Of a stretch of 64,000 nt of DNA, positions 26,876 to 36,249 are shown piece after piece; position 1 is the first letter of the stretch, and each line of letters starts with the position of its first letter. The position numbers were made by a program, and so were the translations under genes. The notes below the pieces were generated by a model. That model searched no databases and was not told the DNA's origin. It saw only the letters and a list, made by a program, of their open reading frames with translations. The DNA comes from Sphingobacteriaceae bacterium (GTDB taxonomy: Bacteria; Bacteroidota; Bacteroidia; B-17B0; Aurantibacillaceae). Location of the stretch: contig JADJXI010000005.1 of NCBI GenBank assembly GCA_016715905.1, positions 186,001-250,000 of the forward strand, written 5' to 3'.

Positions 26876-28297
26876 ATGAAAACAAAAATTTTAATACTCA
26901 CGCTTTGCTTCGGATCATTTTTAAGTTGGTCTCAAGATGGCAAGGAAAGATCGATAACTTCTTTTGAAAAAATTGAAGCTTCGGGTCCGGTTAAAGTTAC
27001 TTATCGCCAATCAGACACGTTGAGTCTGAAAATAAACGGAGAAGACAAAGATGCTACGAATGTAGAAACTAAAGTAGAGAACGGAATTTTAATCATCGAT
27101 TTAAAAGGAAAGCAAGATGAGAATGTAATGGTACGCGTAAGCGGACCTGTTTTAAAATCTGTTTCTTTTAGCGGTGCTGCCAATTTTAAATCATTAGGCG
27201 CTGTTAAAGCAGATACCTTTTATATACAAGCCGCAGGAGCCGGACATGTTAAGATTAATTTAGATGCGAATTATGTTAATTGCAATATGAGCGGTGCTGG
27301 AAACACATCTATTGAAGGTAAGGCAGAATTATTTGATGCAGTTGTTGCTGGGGCCTCTACGCTTAGAGCTTACGATTTTATTTGTAATAAAGTTAATATT
27401 GATGCATCAGGCGCTTCTACGGCTAAAATATTTGTAAATAATTCATTGAATGCAAAAGCAAGCGGAGCCAGTACCATAAAAATAAAAGGCGATGCAAAAG
27501 ACATCAGTGCCGAATCAACTTCAGCGGCAAGCATTACACGCATTGTAAATAATGGAGATTCTAAAGCCGGTTCAGATTCTACTACCATTCGTTGGAAAGG
27601 AAAAAAAGTGATTATTGTTGAAGGCGATAAGGATAAGAAAAAGATGAAAATCGGAATGGATGGTTCTTGGGATCATTGGGCAGGTTTTTCATTGGGTGTA
27701 AATGGTTTATTAACTCCGGGTGGAAGCACCTCCATGGACAAAGCTTTTAAATATATGGATTTGAATTATTCCAGAAGCATTAATATTCAATTGAATTTTT
27801 TTCAGCATAATTTTCACTTGTATAAAAATTATGTGAATCTGGTAACCGGATTCGGAATAGAGTGGAGGAGATATATGTTAGATAATAAAACCACTTTAAA
27901 TCCCGATTCATCTTTCACGTATGGCATAATTGATAGCACCAATAATTTCTCTTACAATAAAAACTTATTTAAATCAACCATGTTGCAGGTTCCTTTGTTA
28001 CTCGAATTCAATACCAGCAAAAAAGCTAATCGTTCATTTCACATTGCGGTGGGTGCCATCGGGCAGTTTATGGTGAACAGTAAAACCAAACAAATTTTAG
28101 AAACTAAGGGAGATGAATATACCAAGGTGCGAAAAGACACTTATAATATGTCGCCACTCAGTGTAAAAGCACATGCCTCCATTGGTTACTCAGGCTTCAC
28201 GGTTTTTGGAGAATATAATTTAACCGAGCTATTTGATAGTGGCGAGGGACCCAAATTACTTCCCTTTACAGCCGGAATCAGAATTGTACCCTTTTAG
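26876..28297 (+). CDS. GIN (DUF2807) domain protein with C-terminal barrel-like part
   Basis: The 473-residue protein has a signal peptide (to about residue 19). A head GIN domain follows at about 25-235: repeated beta-helix rungs rich in GAG, GAS and SGA turns (FSGAANFKSLGAVKADTF, NCNMSGAGNTSIEGKAELFD). After a Lys-rich linker, the last 210 residues look like an outer-membrane beta-barrel (FSLGVNGLLTPGG, GFTVFGEYNLTELFD, GIRIVPF). The function is unknown to me. The shared ECF-type promoter makes it a likely target of the sigma factor encoded just upstream. Confidence 0.82.
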   Translation: MKTKILILTLCFGSFLSWSQDGKERSITSFEKIEASGPVKVTYRQSDTLSLKINGEDKDATNVETKVENGILIIDLKGKQDENVMVRVSGPVLKSVSFSGAANFKSLGAVKADTFYIQAAGAGHVKINLDANYVNCNMSGAGNTSIEGKAELFDAVVAGASTLRAYDFICNKVNIDASGASTAKIFVNNSLNAKASGASTIKIKGDAKDISAESTSAASITRIVNNGDSKAGSDSTTIRWKGKKVIIVEGDKDKKKMKIGMDGSWDHWAGFSLGVNGLLTPGGSTSMDKAFKYMDLNYSRSINIQLNFFQHNFHLYKNYVNLVTGFGIEWRRYMLDNKTTLNPDSSFTYGIIDSTNNFSYNKNLFKSTMLQVPLLLEFNTSKKANRSFHIAVGAIGQFMVNSKTKQILETKGDEYTKVRKDTYNMSPLSVKAHASIGYSGFTVFGEYNLTELFDSGEGPKLLPFTAGIRIVPF

Positions 28298-28320
28298 TTG
28301 TTGATTGATTTGATTGAAAT

Positions 28321-28350
28321 AAAACCTCTCTGCTGCAAGGGAGGTTTTTT
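28321..28350 (+). terminator. Rho-independent terminator after the GIN-domain gene
   Basis: AAAACCTC and GAGGTTTT form an 8-bp stem around a 12-nt loop, followed by a T run, 23 nt after the stop codon. It closes the sigma/anti-sigma/GIN block. Confidence 0.75.
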
Positions 28351-28450
28351 TGTTTAAAAACGTTTTAGCACCATAAGTTTAATCAATTCTTAAAAGAATA
28401 GTGAAATTTTATCATTCATTTTTTCATAATTTCACATACCGTAAAATTCA

Positions 28451-31400
28451 ATGAAAAAATTAGCTTTTATTCTTTTCGTTTTGTTCAGCAAAATTATTTT
28501 TGCACAGGATATCCTTATCGAAAATCCGTATCAACAAATATTTAAAAATGCCTACGTTTTAAATCCTTCCATTCCAAAAGGTATATTAGAAGCGGTGGCC
28601 TATACGCAAACCCGCTTTGAACATTTAAATCCCGAGGTGAATGAGTCTTGTATTGGCTACCCAACTACTTATGGAGTAATGGGACTGGTACAAAACGGTA
28701 AAAATTATTTCAGAAACAATTTAATAAAAGTGGCCCAACTTTCCGGTATACGTGAAACGGAAATCAAACAATCTCCCGAAAAGTCTATTTTAGCTTACGC
28801 CGTTGCTTTTTCTGCTTTACAGCGCGAAAATAACATTAACTCAACCAAGCTCAAAGATTATTTACCGATTCTGATCGCCTTAAGTGAATTACCGGTAAGT
28901 AACGATTTGCAAAATGATTTTGCTATGAACGCCCATCTTTATCAGTTATGTTGGTTTTTAAATAATACACAATTTCAGGAATCTTATGAATTTCCACACT
29001 ATGAAATTGATTTAAAAGAAATATTTGGTGATAATCTTCAGGTATTACAAGCTAAAAACATCAACATATCGGAAAACAAAGTAATGGGTAACGGCACAGC
29101 TTATAAATTATCGCAAAATAATTTATTGCTACAGTCACCCGATTATCCTTCCGCCATTTACGATCCAACTTCGTGCAATTACAGCAGCAGAAATGGAGTT
29201 GGCATCAGCGCAGTTACTATTCACTTTGTGCAAGGCTCTTATGCCGGATGTATATCCTGGTTTAAAAATTGCAATGCCAATGCCTCGGCTCATTATGTAA
29301 TTAGAAGCAGTGATGGTCAGGTTACGCAAATGGTATTAGAAAGTTTAAAGGCCTGGCATGTGGGTTCTGAAAATCCATACACGGTGGGTATAGAGCATGA
29401 AGGTTATGTCAATAATATTTCCTGGTTTACCAATGCTATGTATAATTCTTCGGGTGATTTAACGCGTGATATTTGCAATAGCAATAACATTAATAAACTG
29501 CGCACTTATTATGGCCCGAGCTGTAGTGGAAGTTCTTCTCAATGTTTACTGGGTGCATGTACCAAAGTTAAAGGTCATCAAATGTTTCCCAATCAAACGC
29601 ACACTGATCCGGGTCCGAATTGGAATTGGGAAAAATTTTATAAGATTGTAAATAATACCTATAGCATTACGGCAACTTATACCGCAGCGAATGGGAATTT
29701 TTATGATACCGGTGGACCCGGTGCAAATTATTCAAATGATGAACGTAAATTCTGGAGATTTTCCGCGCCCAATATTAATAACATCACCTTAAGCTTTACT
29801 TCTTTTAATGTAGAAAATAATTACGATAAATTATTTATTTACAATGGAGGAACCAATAACGCGCCATTAATTGGAGTTTACACCAATACCGTAAATCCCG
29901 GTCCCATTACTTCCGTAAATGATAGTTTATTGGTTGAGTTCAGAAGTGATTGTGGTACAACGGCCTCGGGATGGGCATCCACTTATGTGATGAATGGAAC
30001 CATTGTGCCAACACCAAGCGATAATATTGCACCGCTTACCAATATTGCAAGTCCGAGTAATTGGAAAACGGCACCATTCACTGCCACCATTACAGATGTT
30101 GACAATATGGGAGGAAGTGGCGTGCAAAAAGGATATTATCAAGTCAGCGATTTTAATGGAGTAGAGTGGAGGGCGAATAATACGAAAGGATTTTTTACCG
30201 ATCATTTTGATAATGCCATTCATCCCGAATGGACAGTTAAAACCGGAACATGGAATGTAAGTGCAAATGCTTTAGTGCAAACCGATGAGGTGAGTACTGC
30301 TGCGAACAACACAAACATTTACGCACCACTAACCCAATCCTTAAGCAATAGGTATTTATATCAATTTCTGGCCAAGTTTGAAGGAAGCGGGGTATCTCGT
30401 CGAGCGGGTTTTCATTTTTTTGTGGATCAGCCCGATAGCAGCAACCGAAACAATTCTTATTTCGTTTGGTTTCGATTAGATGACCAGAAATTACAGATTT
30501 ATAAAGTGGTGAATAATGTATTTGGAGCGCCAAAGGTTGATATACCACTAACGTTTAGCGTAGGTCAGTGGTATGATATCAGAACAATATACGATAGAAT
30601 AACGGGTAAGATTACTGTTTATTGGAACAATAGTCCGGTAGCGAGTTGGACCGATCCTTCTCCAATTGCCAATGGAAATTATATTTCTTTCAGAAGCGGG
30701 AATTGCAAATTCAGTATTGATGAAATAAAAGTATTCCGATCAAGAAATGCTAATGTCAATGTGCCGATTGGAACAAATCCGGGAGATGAAATGCGTTATC
30801 AAAATCCAAATTCATTTACACCTGCAGGAAAAATCAGCTCTATATGTCAGGATTCAGCACAGAATTTATCTTCCGTAAGTTTTGAAAACGTAAACGTAGA
30901 TTGGACTGCGCCGACGAACATTCCCTTTGTAAATGATGGATTATTGGCTGACATTGATTCCGTAAAAACAATCAATGCTTTAAGTGCCAGCTGGCAGGTT
31001 TCAACAGATCAGCATTCAAATGTTGCGGATTATTTTTATAGTATAGGAACCGCTCCCGGTTTAACGGATATATTAAATTGGACCAGCAGTAATAATAACA
31101 ATACGGTAACAGCCGGAAATTTAAATTTAGTGCACAATAACATCTATTACTTTAATGTAAGAGCTGTAAATGGAGCTGATTTATGGAGTAGTATTACCTC
31201 TTCCGATGGAATAAAAGTAGATACTGTTGGAGCGGTAATAGGAATAAAAGAAAAAAATAAAATTTCTAACTCTATTTTAGTTTATCCAAATCCATTTAAT
31301 GAAATCATAAACGTAAAAGATGTTAATGCTTTTCAAAGTTTAGTTTTAACTGACGCTTTAGGGAGAGTAATACCAATTACATTCCGTAAAAAAGAAAATG

Positions 31401-31516
31401 CCGGAGTTTTAAATACGGGTAATTATTATGCAGAAACAGGTCAGTTATCTTCAGGTGTTTATTTCATTCGAATAGAGCAGAATGGGCAGTTCTACTATTA
31501 TAAACTTGTCAAATAA
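28451..31516 (+). CDS. Secreted N-acetylmuramoyl-L-alanine amidase, multidomain, T9SS sorted
   Basis: The 1021-residue protein has a signal peptide (to about 19). Residues 40-180 look like a lysozyme/SLT-type helical domain (GILEAVAYTQTRFEHL) in which the usual catalytic Glu position holds Gln53. An Amidase_2 domain follows at about 230-400, with His258 (TIHFVQG), SAHYVIRSSDGQV, AWHVGSEN, GIEHEGY and HTDPGPNWNW as zinc and catalytic motifs. After it come a CUB-like domain (about 405-515), a LamG-like sandwich (about 590-770), an Fn3-like part and a T9SS tail with YPNPFNE. It should cut stem peptides from peptidoglycan outside the cell, perhaps of other bacteria. Confidence 0.85.
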   Translation: MKKLAFILFVLFSKIIFAQDILIENPYQQIFKNAYVLNPSIPKGILEAVAYTQTRFEHLNPEVNESCIGYPTTYGVMGLVQNGKNYFRNNLIKVAQLSGIRETEIKQSPEKSILAYAVAFSALQRENNINSTKLKDYLPILIALSELPVSNDLQNDFAMNAHLYQLCWFLNNTQFQESYEFPHYEIDLKEIFGDNLQVLQAKNINISENKVMGNGTAYKLSQNNLLLQSPDYPSAIYDPTSCNYSSRNGVGISAVTIHFVQGSYAGCISWFKNCNANASAHYVIRSSDGQVTQMVLESLKAWHVGSENPYTVGIEHEGYVNNISWFTNAMYNSSGDLTRDICNSNNINKLRTYYGPSCSGSSSQCLLGACTKVKGHQMFPNQTHTDPGPNWNWEKFYKIVNNTYSITATYTAANGNFYDTGGPGANYSNDERKFWRFSAPNINNITLSFTSFNVENNYDKLFIYNGGTNNAPLIGVYTNTVNPGPITSVNDSLLVEFRSDCGTTASGWASTYVMNGTIVPTPSDNIAPLTNIASPSNWKTAPFTATITDVDNMGGSGVQKGYYQVSDFNGVEWRANNTKGFFTDHFDNAIHPEWTVKTGTWNVSANALVQTDEVSTAANNTNIYAPLTQSLSNRYLYQFLAKFEGSGVSRRAGFHFFVDQPDSSNRNNSYFVWFRLDDQKLQIYKVVNNVFGAPKVDIPLTFSVGQWYDIRTIYDRITGKITVYWNNSPVASWTDPSPIANGNYISFRSGNCKFSIDEIKVFRSRNANVNVPIGTNPGDEMRYQNPNSFTPAGKISSICQDSAQNLSSVSFENVNVDWTAPTNIPFVNDGLLADIDSVKTINALSASWQVSTDQHSNVADYFYSIGTAPGLTDILNWTSSNNNNTVTAGNLNLVHNNIYYFNVRAVNGADLWSSITSSDGIKVDTVGAVIGIKEKNKISNSILVYPNPFNEIINVKDVNAFQSLVLTDALGRVIPITFRKKENAGVLNTGNYYAETGQLSSGVYFIRIEQNGQFYYYKLVK

Positions 31517-31656
31517 ATAGAATAAATTTCAGGTTTATGTTATAGTGCTGAATAACAAGTGTTTAGAGAAATTTTAGTTATCAGAATATTTTAAATTATT
31601 CTTTTTTATTCCCTAAAATTTTTTTTCATTTGCAGAAAATTAATTAGAAGTAAACT

Positions 31657-31878
31657 ATGTATTGGACATTAGAATTGGCGAGTTGGTTAGAAGATGCTCC
31701 CTGGCCGGCAACGAAGGATGAGTTGATTGATTTCGCGATGAGAAGCGGGGCGCCGATGGAGGTGATTGAAAATTTGCAGGAGATGGAAGACGAAGGGGAG
31801 AGTTATGAAAATATTGAAGAGATTTGGCCGGACTATCCCACCAAAGATGATTTCTTTTTTAATGAAGACGAATTTTAA
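31657..31878 (+). CDS. DUF2795 small acidic protein
   Basis: The 73-residue protein (MYWTLELASWLEDAPWPATK start, then DELIDFAMRSGAPMEVIENL and a very acidic tail ending NEDEF) matches the small DUF2795 family that is well conserved in Bacteroidota. Function unknown; the fold is predicted helical. It is followed 16 nt later by a strong terminator and appears to be a one-gene transcript. Confidence 0.85.
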   Translation: MYWTLELASWLEDAPWPATKDELIDFAMRSGAPMEVIENLQEMEDEGESYENIEEIWPDYPTKDDFFFNEDEF

Positions 31879-31894
31879 TCCGCAAAGCGGAGAG

Positions 31895-31918
31895 CCCCGA
31901 AAAATTTCGGGGTTTTTT
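31895..31918 (+). terminator. Rho-independent terminator after the DUF2795 gene
   Basis: CCCCGAAAAATTTCGGGG forms a tight GC-capped stem followed by TTTTTT. The T run is only on the plus strand, so it acts for the DUF2795 gene and not for the convergent patatin gene. Confidence 0.85.
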
Positions 31919-31925
31919 ATTATTG

Positions 31926-34235
31926 TTAATCGATGGACTTGCGATTAAAAAGAATATATCCAAAATGAAAGAAGAAGGTTACCGGATTTTCAAATTTATC
32001 ATAATAATTTAATCCAATGCTCAAGGGCCCCACAGCTGTATTATACACCAAACTAGCCATGCCTATAATAGGTTGATATAAAAAGGGAGTGCTGTAAGTA
32101 GCTTTTCCGTTTTTATCCCGCAGAATAGATTGTACAGGTTGAAAAACATAAGCTTCCAAACGAATATCAAAACCTTTTACCGGAGTTGTGATTAATTTCA
32201 TGCCGCCGGCAAAATAATTATGCGCTCTAAAAGCATCAATAAAATAAGTTTGACTTTCGGGAATAGGATTAAAAGCCGGTGCAGAAAGAATAGTTGATTC
32301 GTAGTTATGGAAGAAACTTTGCGTTGAATAAACTGCTTCTCCAAAAAAACCAATATTAAATCCTTTAAATGTTTTTACATAACTATCCACTGATATTTTT
32401 AATTGCAACCAGGCCGGACGTAATTGATTTTTGTATGAAATAGTATCAGTGCTGGTATTTCCCGGAACATAACTTTCTCTTCCTTCCAACACCCGGGCAC
32501 GTGCATTCAACAAAGTACCTTCGGTAGCATACATTTTTCGGTTTTGCGTATTTAATTTATAATTAGCTTGGGCAAAGCCGTAATCAAAATAAGTTCTATC
32601 AGTAGTATCCGTTTGTTTAAAAATATCTGTTTGATAATAATAATTACTCCATTCGGTATAACCGCCCGAAATATTAAATTGCGAAATATTGCCAATGGGA
32701 ACACCAAATTTTAATTCAGCAAACTTATCCTCCTGCACTAAGTAGGCGGGTTTTTCAAAAATGAAAAATAAAGAACTGCTGCTGTAATAATCCCAACGTG
32801 AATAGGTAAATGATGGTTCGATATAAAACGGAACTTTACCCGGAAAATCAAATCTCATTTTAGAAAAACTTCCTGAATATAATTTACCGATATAACCGTT
32901 GGCATACATGCTAAAACCAATACGACCTAAATGATTGTATTGTAAGCCTAAAAAAGCTTCACTAATTGGGCGGTTTGACAAAACGGCGCCTACATCAATA
33001 TAAAATGGTTTTTCTTTTTTTCCGTTAAGGACTAAGGAATAACTATTTCCTAAACTATCTTTTTCAATTGTTGGAAAAATGTTTTTTATTTTCTGATCAC
33101 TCATTAAACGAAAATATCTTTTCTTAAGTTGTTTCAAGTTAAATGAATTGTCTCCGAATTGTAAATTTTTCCGAATGAATCGTTCTTGACTTTTGGTAAA
33201 ACCATGAATTTCTATTCGGTCTATTACAATTTTATCCGGATTTCTATATGATGCAAAAGCCTGTCTTCTTTCTTTTAGCTTTTCTTTATTCAACTCGCTT
33301 TTAACTTGTTCTTTTAATTTAGGAATAATGCGTAATGTGGCCGCGTAGCCACTATCAATTAATCGTTTTGCATTATTAAAATTAAATGTATTCACATTAC
33401 TCCAGGGCTCTATTAAATAACTATTTTTTCCTAAGGAGTCAATTTTTGATTGTTTCATCATTAAATTGCGCAATTGCATATAAAGATCATCATCATCCGG
33501 ATTGCCATTTTCTTCCGCTACATTAGAACCAATTATTACATCGGGTGCAAATTCAGTTTTCATCACATCAATCGGAAAATTATTATAGAGTCCTCCATCA
33601 AATAATAATTTGTGGTCAACAGCGATAGGGCGGAGGTAAAATGGATAACTCATACTTGCTCGAATGGCCAGGGGAAGGTCGCCTGAACGAAACACCACTG
33701 ATTTTTTATCTGAAACATCCGACGCCACACAACGAAACGGAATCATCAAACTATCGAAATTATGATTCACCTGATTGGAAACACCCGAAAAAACTTCCAT
33801 TAAATAATAATCAATAGGCACGGAATTTATTACGTTGGTGGGTAGATTTTTCAGGTAATTATCATTGGGTTTAAATTTAAATGTAATCCAGGATGCAAAA
33901 TCTTCGCGTTGATTGAGCATATAGCTGTATTTAACCGGCAGGTCGCCTTTAGTAACACTCAAAAAGAAATTGTCGCGTACAATTTGTTCAATTTGTTCGG
34001 AGGTAAAACCAACGGAATAATAGGCCCCAATTAAAGCCCCAATAGAGGTTCCGCTTATATAATCAACGGGTATATTATGCTCTTCCAAGGCTTTTAAAAC
34101 GCCAATGTGGCTTAGTCCACTGGCTCCACCTCCGCTGAGAACAAGGCCTATTTTTTGTGCAAAAACCAACTTATTGCTGAAAAGCAACAACAAAAGCAGA
34201 TAAAAAAGTCGTTTTTGTTTCAGAATTCGGTGCAT
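31926..34235 (-). CDS. Patatin-like phospholipase fused to POTRA and Omp85-type barrel
   Basis: The 769-residue protein has a signal peptide (to about 26) and a patatin domain at about 28-225, with oxyanion loop SGGGASGLSHIGV, nucleophile Ser64 in SGTSIGALIG and the Asp of the dyad in LLFDGGLYNNFPIDVM. A POTRA-like unit (about 335-400, DRIEIHGFTKSQERFIRKNL) and a 16-strand-type BamA/TamA-like barrel follow, ending near the C-terminus. This matches the type Vd (PlpD-like) autotransporter layout, with the lipase inside or outside the outer membrane. Confidence 0.9.
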   Translation of the reverse strand: MHRILKQKRLFYLLLLLLFSNKLVFAQKIGLVLSGGGASGLSHIGVLKALEEHNIPVDYISGTSIGALIGAYYSVGFTSEQIEQIVRDNFFLSVTKGDLPVKYSYMLNQREDFASWITFKFKPNDNYLKNLPTNVINSVPIDYYLMEVFSGVSNQVNHNFDSLMIPFRCVASDVSDKKSVVFRSGDLPLAIRASMSYPFYLRPIAVDHKLLFDGGLYNNFPIDVMKTEFAPDVIIGSNVAEENGNPDDDDLYMQLRNLMMKQSKIDSLGKNSYLIEPWSNVNTFNFNNAKRLIDSGYAATLRIIPKLKEQVKSELNKEKLKERRQAFASYRNPDKIVIDRIEIHGFTKSQERFIRKNLQFGDNSFNLKQLKKRYFRLMSDQKIKNIFPTIEKDSLGNSYSLVLNGKKEKPFYIDVGAVLSNRPISEAFLGLQYNHLGRIGFSMYANGYIGKLYSGSFSKMRFDFPGKVPFYIEPSFTYSRWDYYSSSSLFFIFEKPAYLVQEDKFAELKFGVPIGNISQFNISGGYTEWSNYYYQTDIFKQTDTTDRTYFDYGFAQANYKLNTQNRKMYATEGTLLNARARVLEGRESYVPGNTSTDTISYKNQLRPAWLQLKISVDSYVKTFKGFNIGFFGEAVYSTQSFFHNYESTILSAPAFNPIPESQTYFIDAFRAHNYFAGGMKLITTPVKGFDIRLEAYVFQPVQSILRDKNGKATYSTPFLYQPIIGMASLVYNTAVGPLSIGLNYYDKFENPVTFFFHFGYILFNRKSID

Positions 34236-34363
34236 TAATACCTACAATATTACATTTTATCTAAATCTCTTTGGTTAATTTTCTTCTAAAAAACGATGAA
34301 AAGTGCATTTCCCATGCTATTGCAAGCCAAATACGATTTTTTTAAATAAAAATGAGGTTTCAC

Positions 34364-34387
34364 AAGATAAATATAAATAATTATCTT
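34364..34387 (+). promoter_or_regulatory. Inverted repeat upstream of the permease gene
   Basis: AAGATAA and TTATCTT form a perfect 7-bp inverted repeat with a 10-nt centre, ending 19 nt before the GTG start. It overlaps a weak -7-like TATCTTAG (34382-34389), as an operator would. No regulator can be named. Confidence 0.3.
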
Positions 34388-34406
34388 AGCGCTGCACTAA
34401 GAAATT

Positions 34407-35486
34407 GTGATAAAGTTCGTATTAAAAAAAGTCTTTTATGGTGTAGTGGTTCTTTTTGGGGTAATCACTACAATATTCTTTTTGTTTAACGTATTACCCG
34501 GTGATCCGGCTACTGTTATGTTAGGACAAAGAGCAAGCGCAGAAGCGGTTGAGGCTGTTCACAGAAATCTGGGAACGGATAAGCCCATACCCATTCAGTA
34601 TGCACATTACCTGAATGATTTATCGCCCATTTCTTTGCACAATGAAAGAAACAACAAAAGTTTAATATTTTTAAATCCCGAGAAGTACGATTGGACACCT
34701 TTATTTCAAATAGGAAAAGATAAGGTTGTGGTTTTAAAAGTGCCTTACTTAAGGCGAAGTTATATTACCAATAGAAATGTTTCTGAAATTATTGCCGATA
34801 CTTTGCCTGAAACCGCAGTGCTTGCATTTGCTTCAATTGTCATTGCATCTTTTGTAGGAATATTTTTGGGAATTATTACAGCCACCAGAAAAAACTCTTA
34901 TCTCGATCATGGAATTTTTGTAATGGCTACCGTTTTTGGTATGAGTGCGCCTTCTTTTTTAGTGGGCTTAATTATGGCCTGGTTGTTCGGATATGTATTA
35001 TCCGATTATACGGGCTTGGATCCTTCCGGTAGTTTATATGACATTGACGTTTGGCAAGGAGAAGTATTAAAATTGAAAAATTTAATTTTACCGGCTATTA
35101 CTTTAGGTATGCGTCCACTCAGTATTGTAATTCAGTTAACAAGAAGTTCTTTGCTTGATGTGCTTTCGCAAGATTATATCAGAACAGCAAAAGCAAAAGG
35201 ATTAAGCTATAAAGCCATTATAGTAAAACACGCTTTAAAAAACGCATTAAATCCTGTTGTTACGGCTATATCCGGCTGGTTTGCCGGTTTAATGGCAGGT
35301 GCAGTATTTGTAGAGAAGATTTTCAGTTGGAAAGGTATAGGCTATGAAGTGGTGGAAGCATTAAGTAAAAATGATTTGCCGGTAGTGATGGGTGCAACAC
35401 TAGTTTTTGCTACAATATTTGTTTTTATAAATATCATCGTGGATATTGTTTACGGAATTCTTGATCCAAGAGTGCGCGTACGATAA
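34407..35486 (+). CDS. ABC transporter permease, peptide/nickel (DppB/OppB) type
   Basis: The 359-residue membrane protein reads from a GTG. It has the DppB start (FGVITTIFFLFNVLPGDPAT, LGQRASAEAVEAVHRNLGTD) and the EAA loop that docks the ATPase (DYIRTAKAKGLSYKAIIVKH, then ALKNALNPVVTAISG). A hydrophilic insert at about 60-120 lies between the first and second helices, which many Bacteroidota versions show. No binding protein, second permease or ATPase is next to it, so its partners lie elsewhere. It is 1 bp from tpiA. Confidence 0.88.
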   Translation: MIKFVLKKVFYGVVVLFGVITTIFFLFNVLPGDPATVMLGQRASAEAVEAVHRNLGTDKPIPIQYAHYLNDLSPISLHNERNNKSLIFLNPEKYDWTPLFQIGKDKVVVLKVPYLRRSYITNRNVSEIIADTLPETAVLAFASIVIASFVGIFLGIITATRKNSYLDHGIFVMATVFGMSAPSFLVGLIMAWLFGYVLSDYTGLDPSGSLYDIDVWQGEVLKLKNLILPAITLGMRPLSIVIQLTRSSLLDVLSQDYIRTAKAKGLSYKAIIVKHALKNALNPVVTAISGWFAGLMAGAVFVEKIFSWKGIGYEVVEALSKNDLPVVMGATLVFATIFVFINIIVDIVYGILDPRVRVR

Positions 35487-35487
35487 T

Positions 35488-36249
35488 ATGAGCAACAGAA
35501 AAAAAATAATTGCCGGTAATTGGAAAATGAACCTTTCTTTACCTGAAGCCAAAAACCTGATTCAGGAAATAATTGCCAACCCCAAAAATAAAAATCAAGT
35601 CACCAAAATATTCTTCCCGCCTTTTCTCACTATCCCTATTGTTTCCGGTTTGGTAAATAATTCAGATTATTTTATGGGTGCCCAAAATTGTCACGAACAA
35701 GTTTCAGGAGCATATACCGGAGAGGTTTCTGCCAAAATGGTAAGTGAAAGCGGATGTACTTACGTGCTTATTGGACATAGTGAAAGACGTCAGTTTTTCA
35801 ACGAAAATAATGGTCAATTAACTCAAAAAATTAAATCGGCTCTTGAAAATAATTTGCATGTTGTTTTTTGTGTGGGCGAATCTTTATTGGATAGAAAATC
35901 CGAAAAACATTTTGATAGCGTAGGCATTCAATTGCATGAGGTATTACAAAATTTTGACGCAACTGATTTAAATAAAATTGTTTTGGCATACGAACCGGTT
36001 TGGGCTATTGGTACGGGTGAAACCGCAAGTCCATTACAAGCACAAGAAATGCATGCTTTTATTCGGAGAACTATTAAAGAAATGTTTGGTATAGAAGCGG
36101 CTTTACAAATTTCTATTTTATATGGTGGCAGTTGCAATGCGACGAATGCCCGCGAATTATTTGCTTGTCCGGATGTGGATGGGGGATTAATCGGAGGCGC
36201 GAGCTTAAAGGCCTACGATTTCAGTCAAATTATTCAATCTTTTTCATGA
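35488..36249 (+). CDS. tpiA: Triosephosphate isomerase
   Basis: The 253-residue enzyme starts at the ATG at 35488 (MSNRKKIIAGNWKMNL); an in-frame ATG 42 bp upstream lies inside the permease gene and is not used. Active-site residues are visible: Lys in GNWKMN, His in VLIGHSERRQFF and Glu in LAYEPVWAIGTG; the phosphate loop is YGGSCNATNA and GGLIGGASL. It interconverts DHAP and glyceraldehyde 3-phosphate. Its stop overlaps the prmA start by 4 bp (ATGA). Confidence 0.97.
   Translation: MSNRKKIIAGNWKMNLSLPEAKNLIQEIIANPKNKNQVTKIFFPPFLTIPIVSGLVNNSDYFMGAQNCHEQVSGAYTGEVSAKMVSESGCTYVLIGHSERRQFFNENNGQLTQKIKSALENNLHVVFCVGESLLDRKSEKHFDSVGIQLHEVLQNFDATDLNKIVLAYEPVWAIGTGETASPLQAQEMHAFIRRTIKEMFGIEAALQISILYGGSCNATNARELFACPDVDGGLIGGASLKAYDFSQIIQSFS

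Noticed and set aside
35446..35487. Longer N-terminus for triosephosphate isomerase
   Set aside because: The extra 14 residues lie inside the permease gene; the ATG at 35488 gives the normal TIM start.
36132..36245. Longer N-terminus for PrmA
   Set aside because: The extra 38 residues lie in tpiA in another frame; the ATG at 36246 gives a normal PrmA start with an ATGA overlap.
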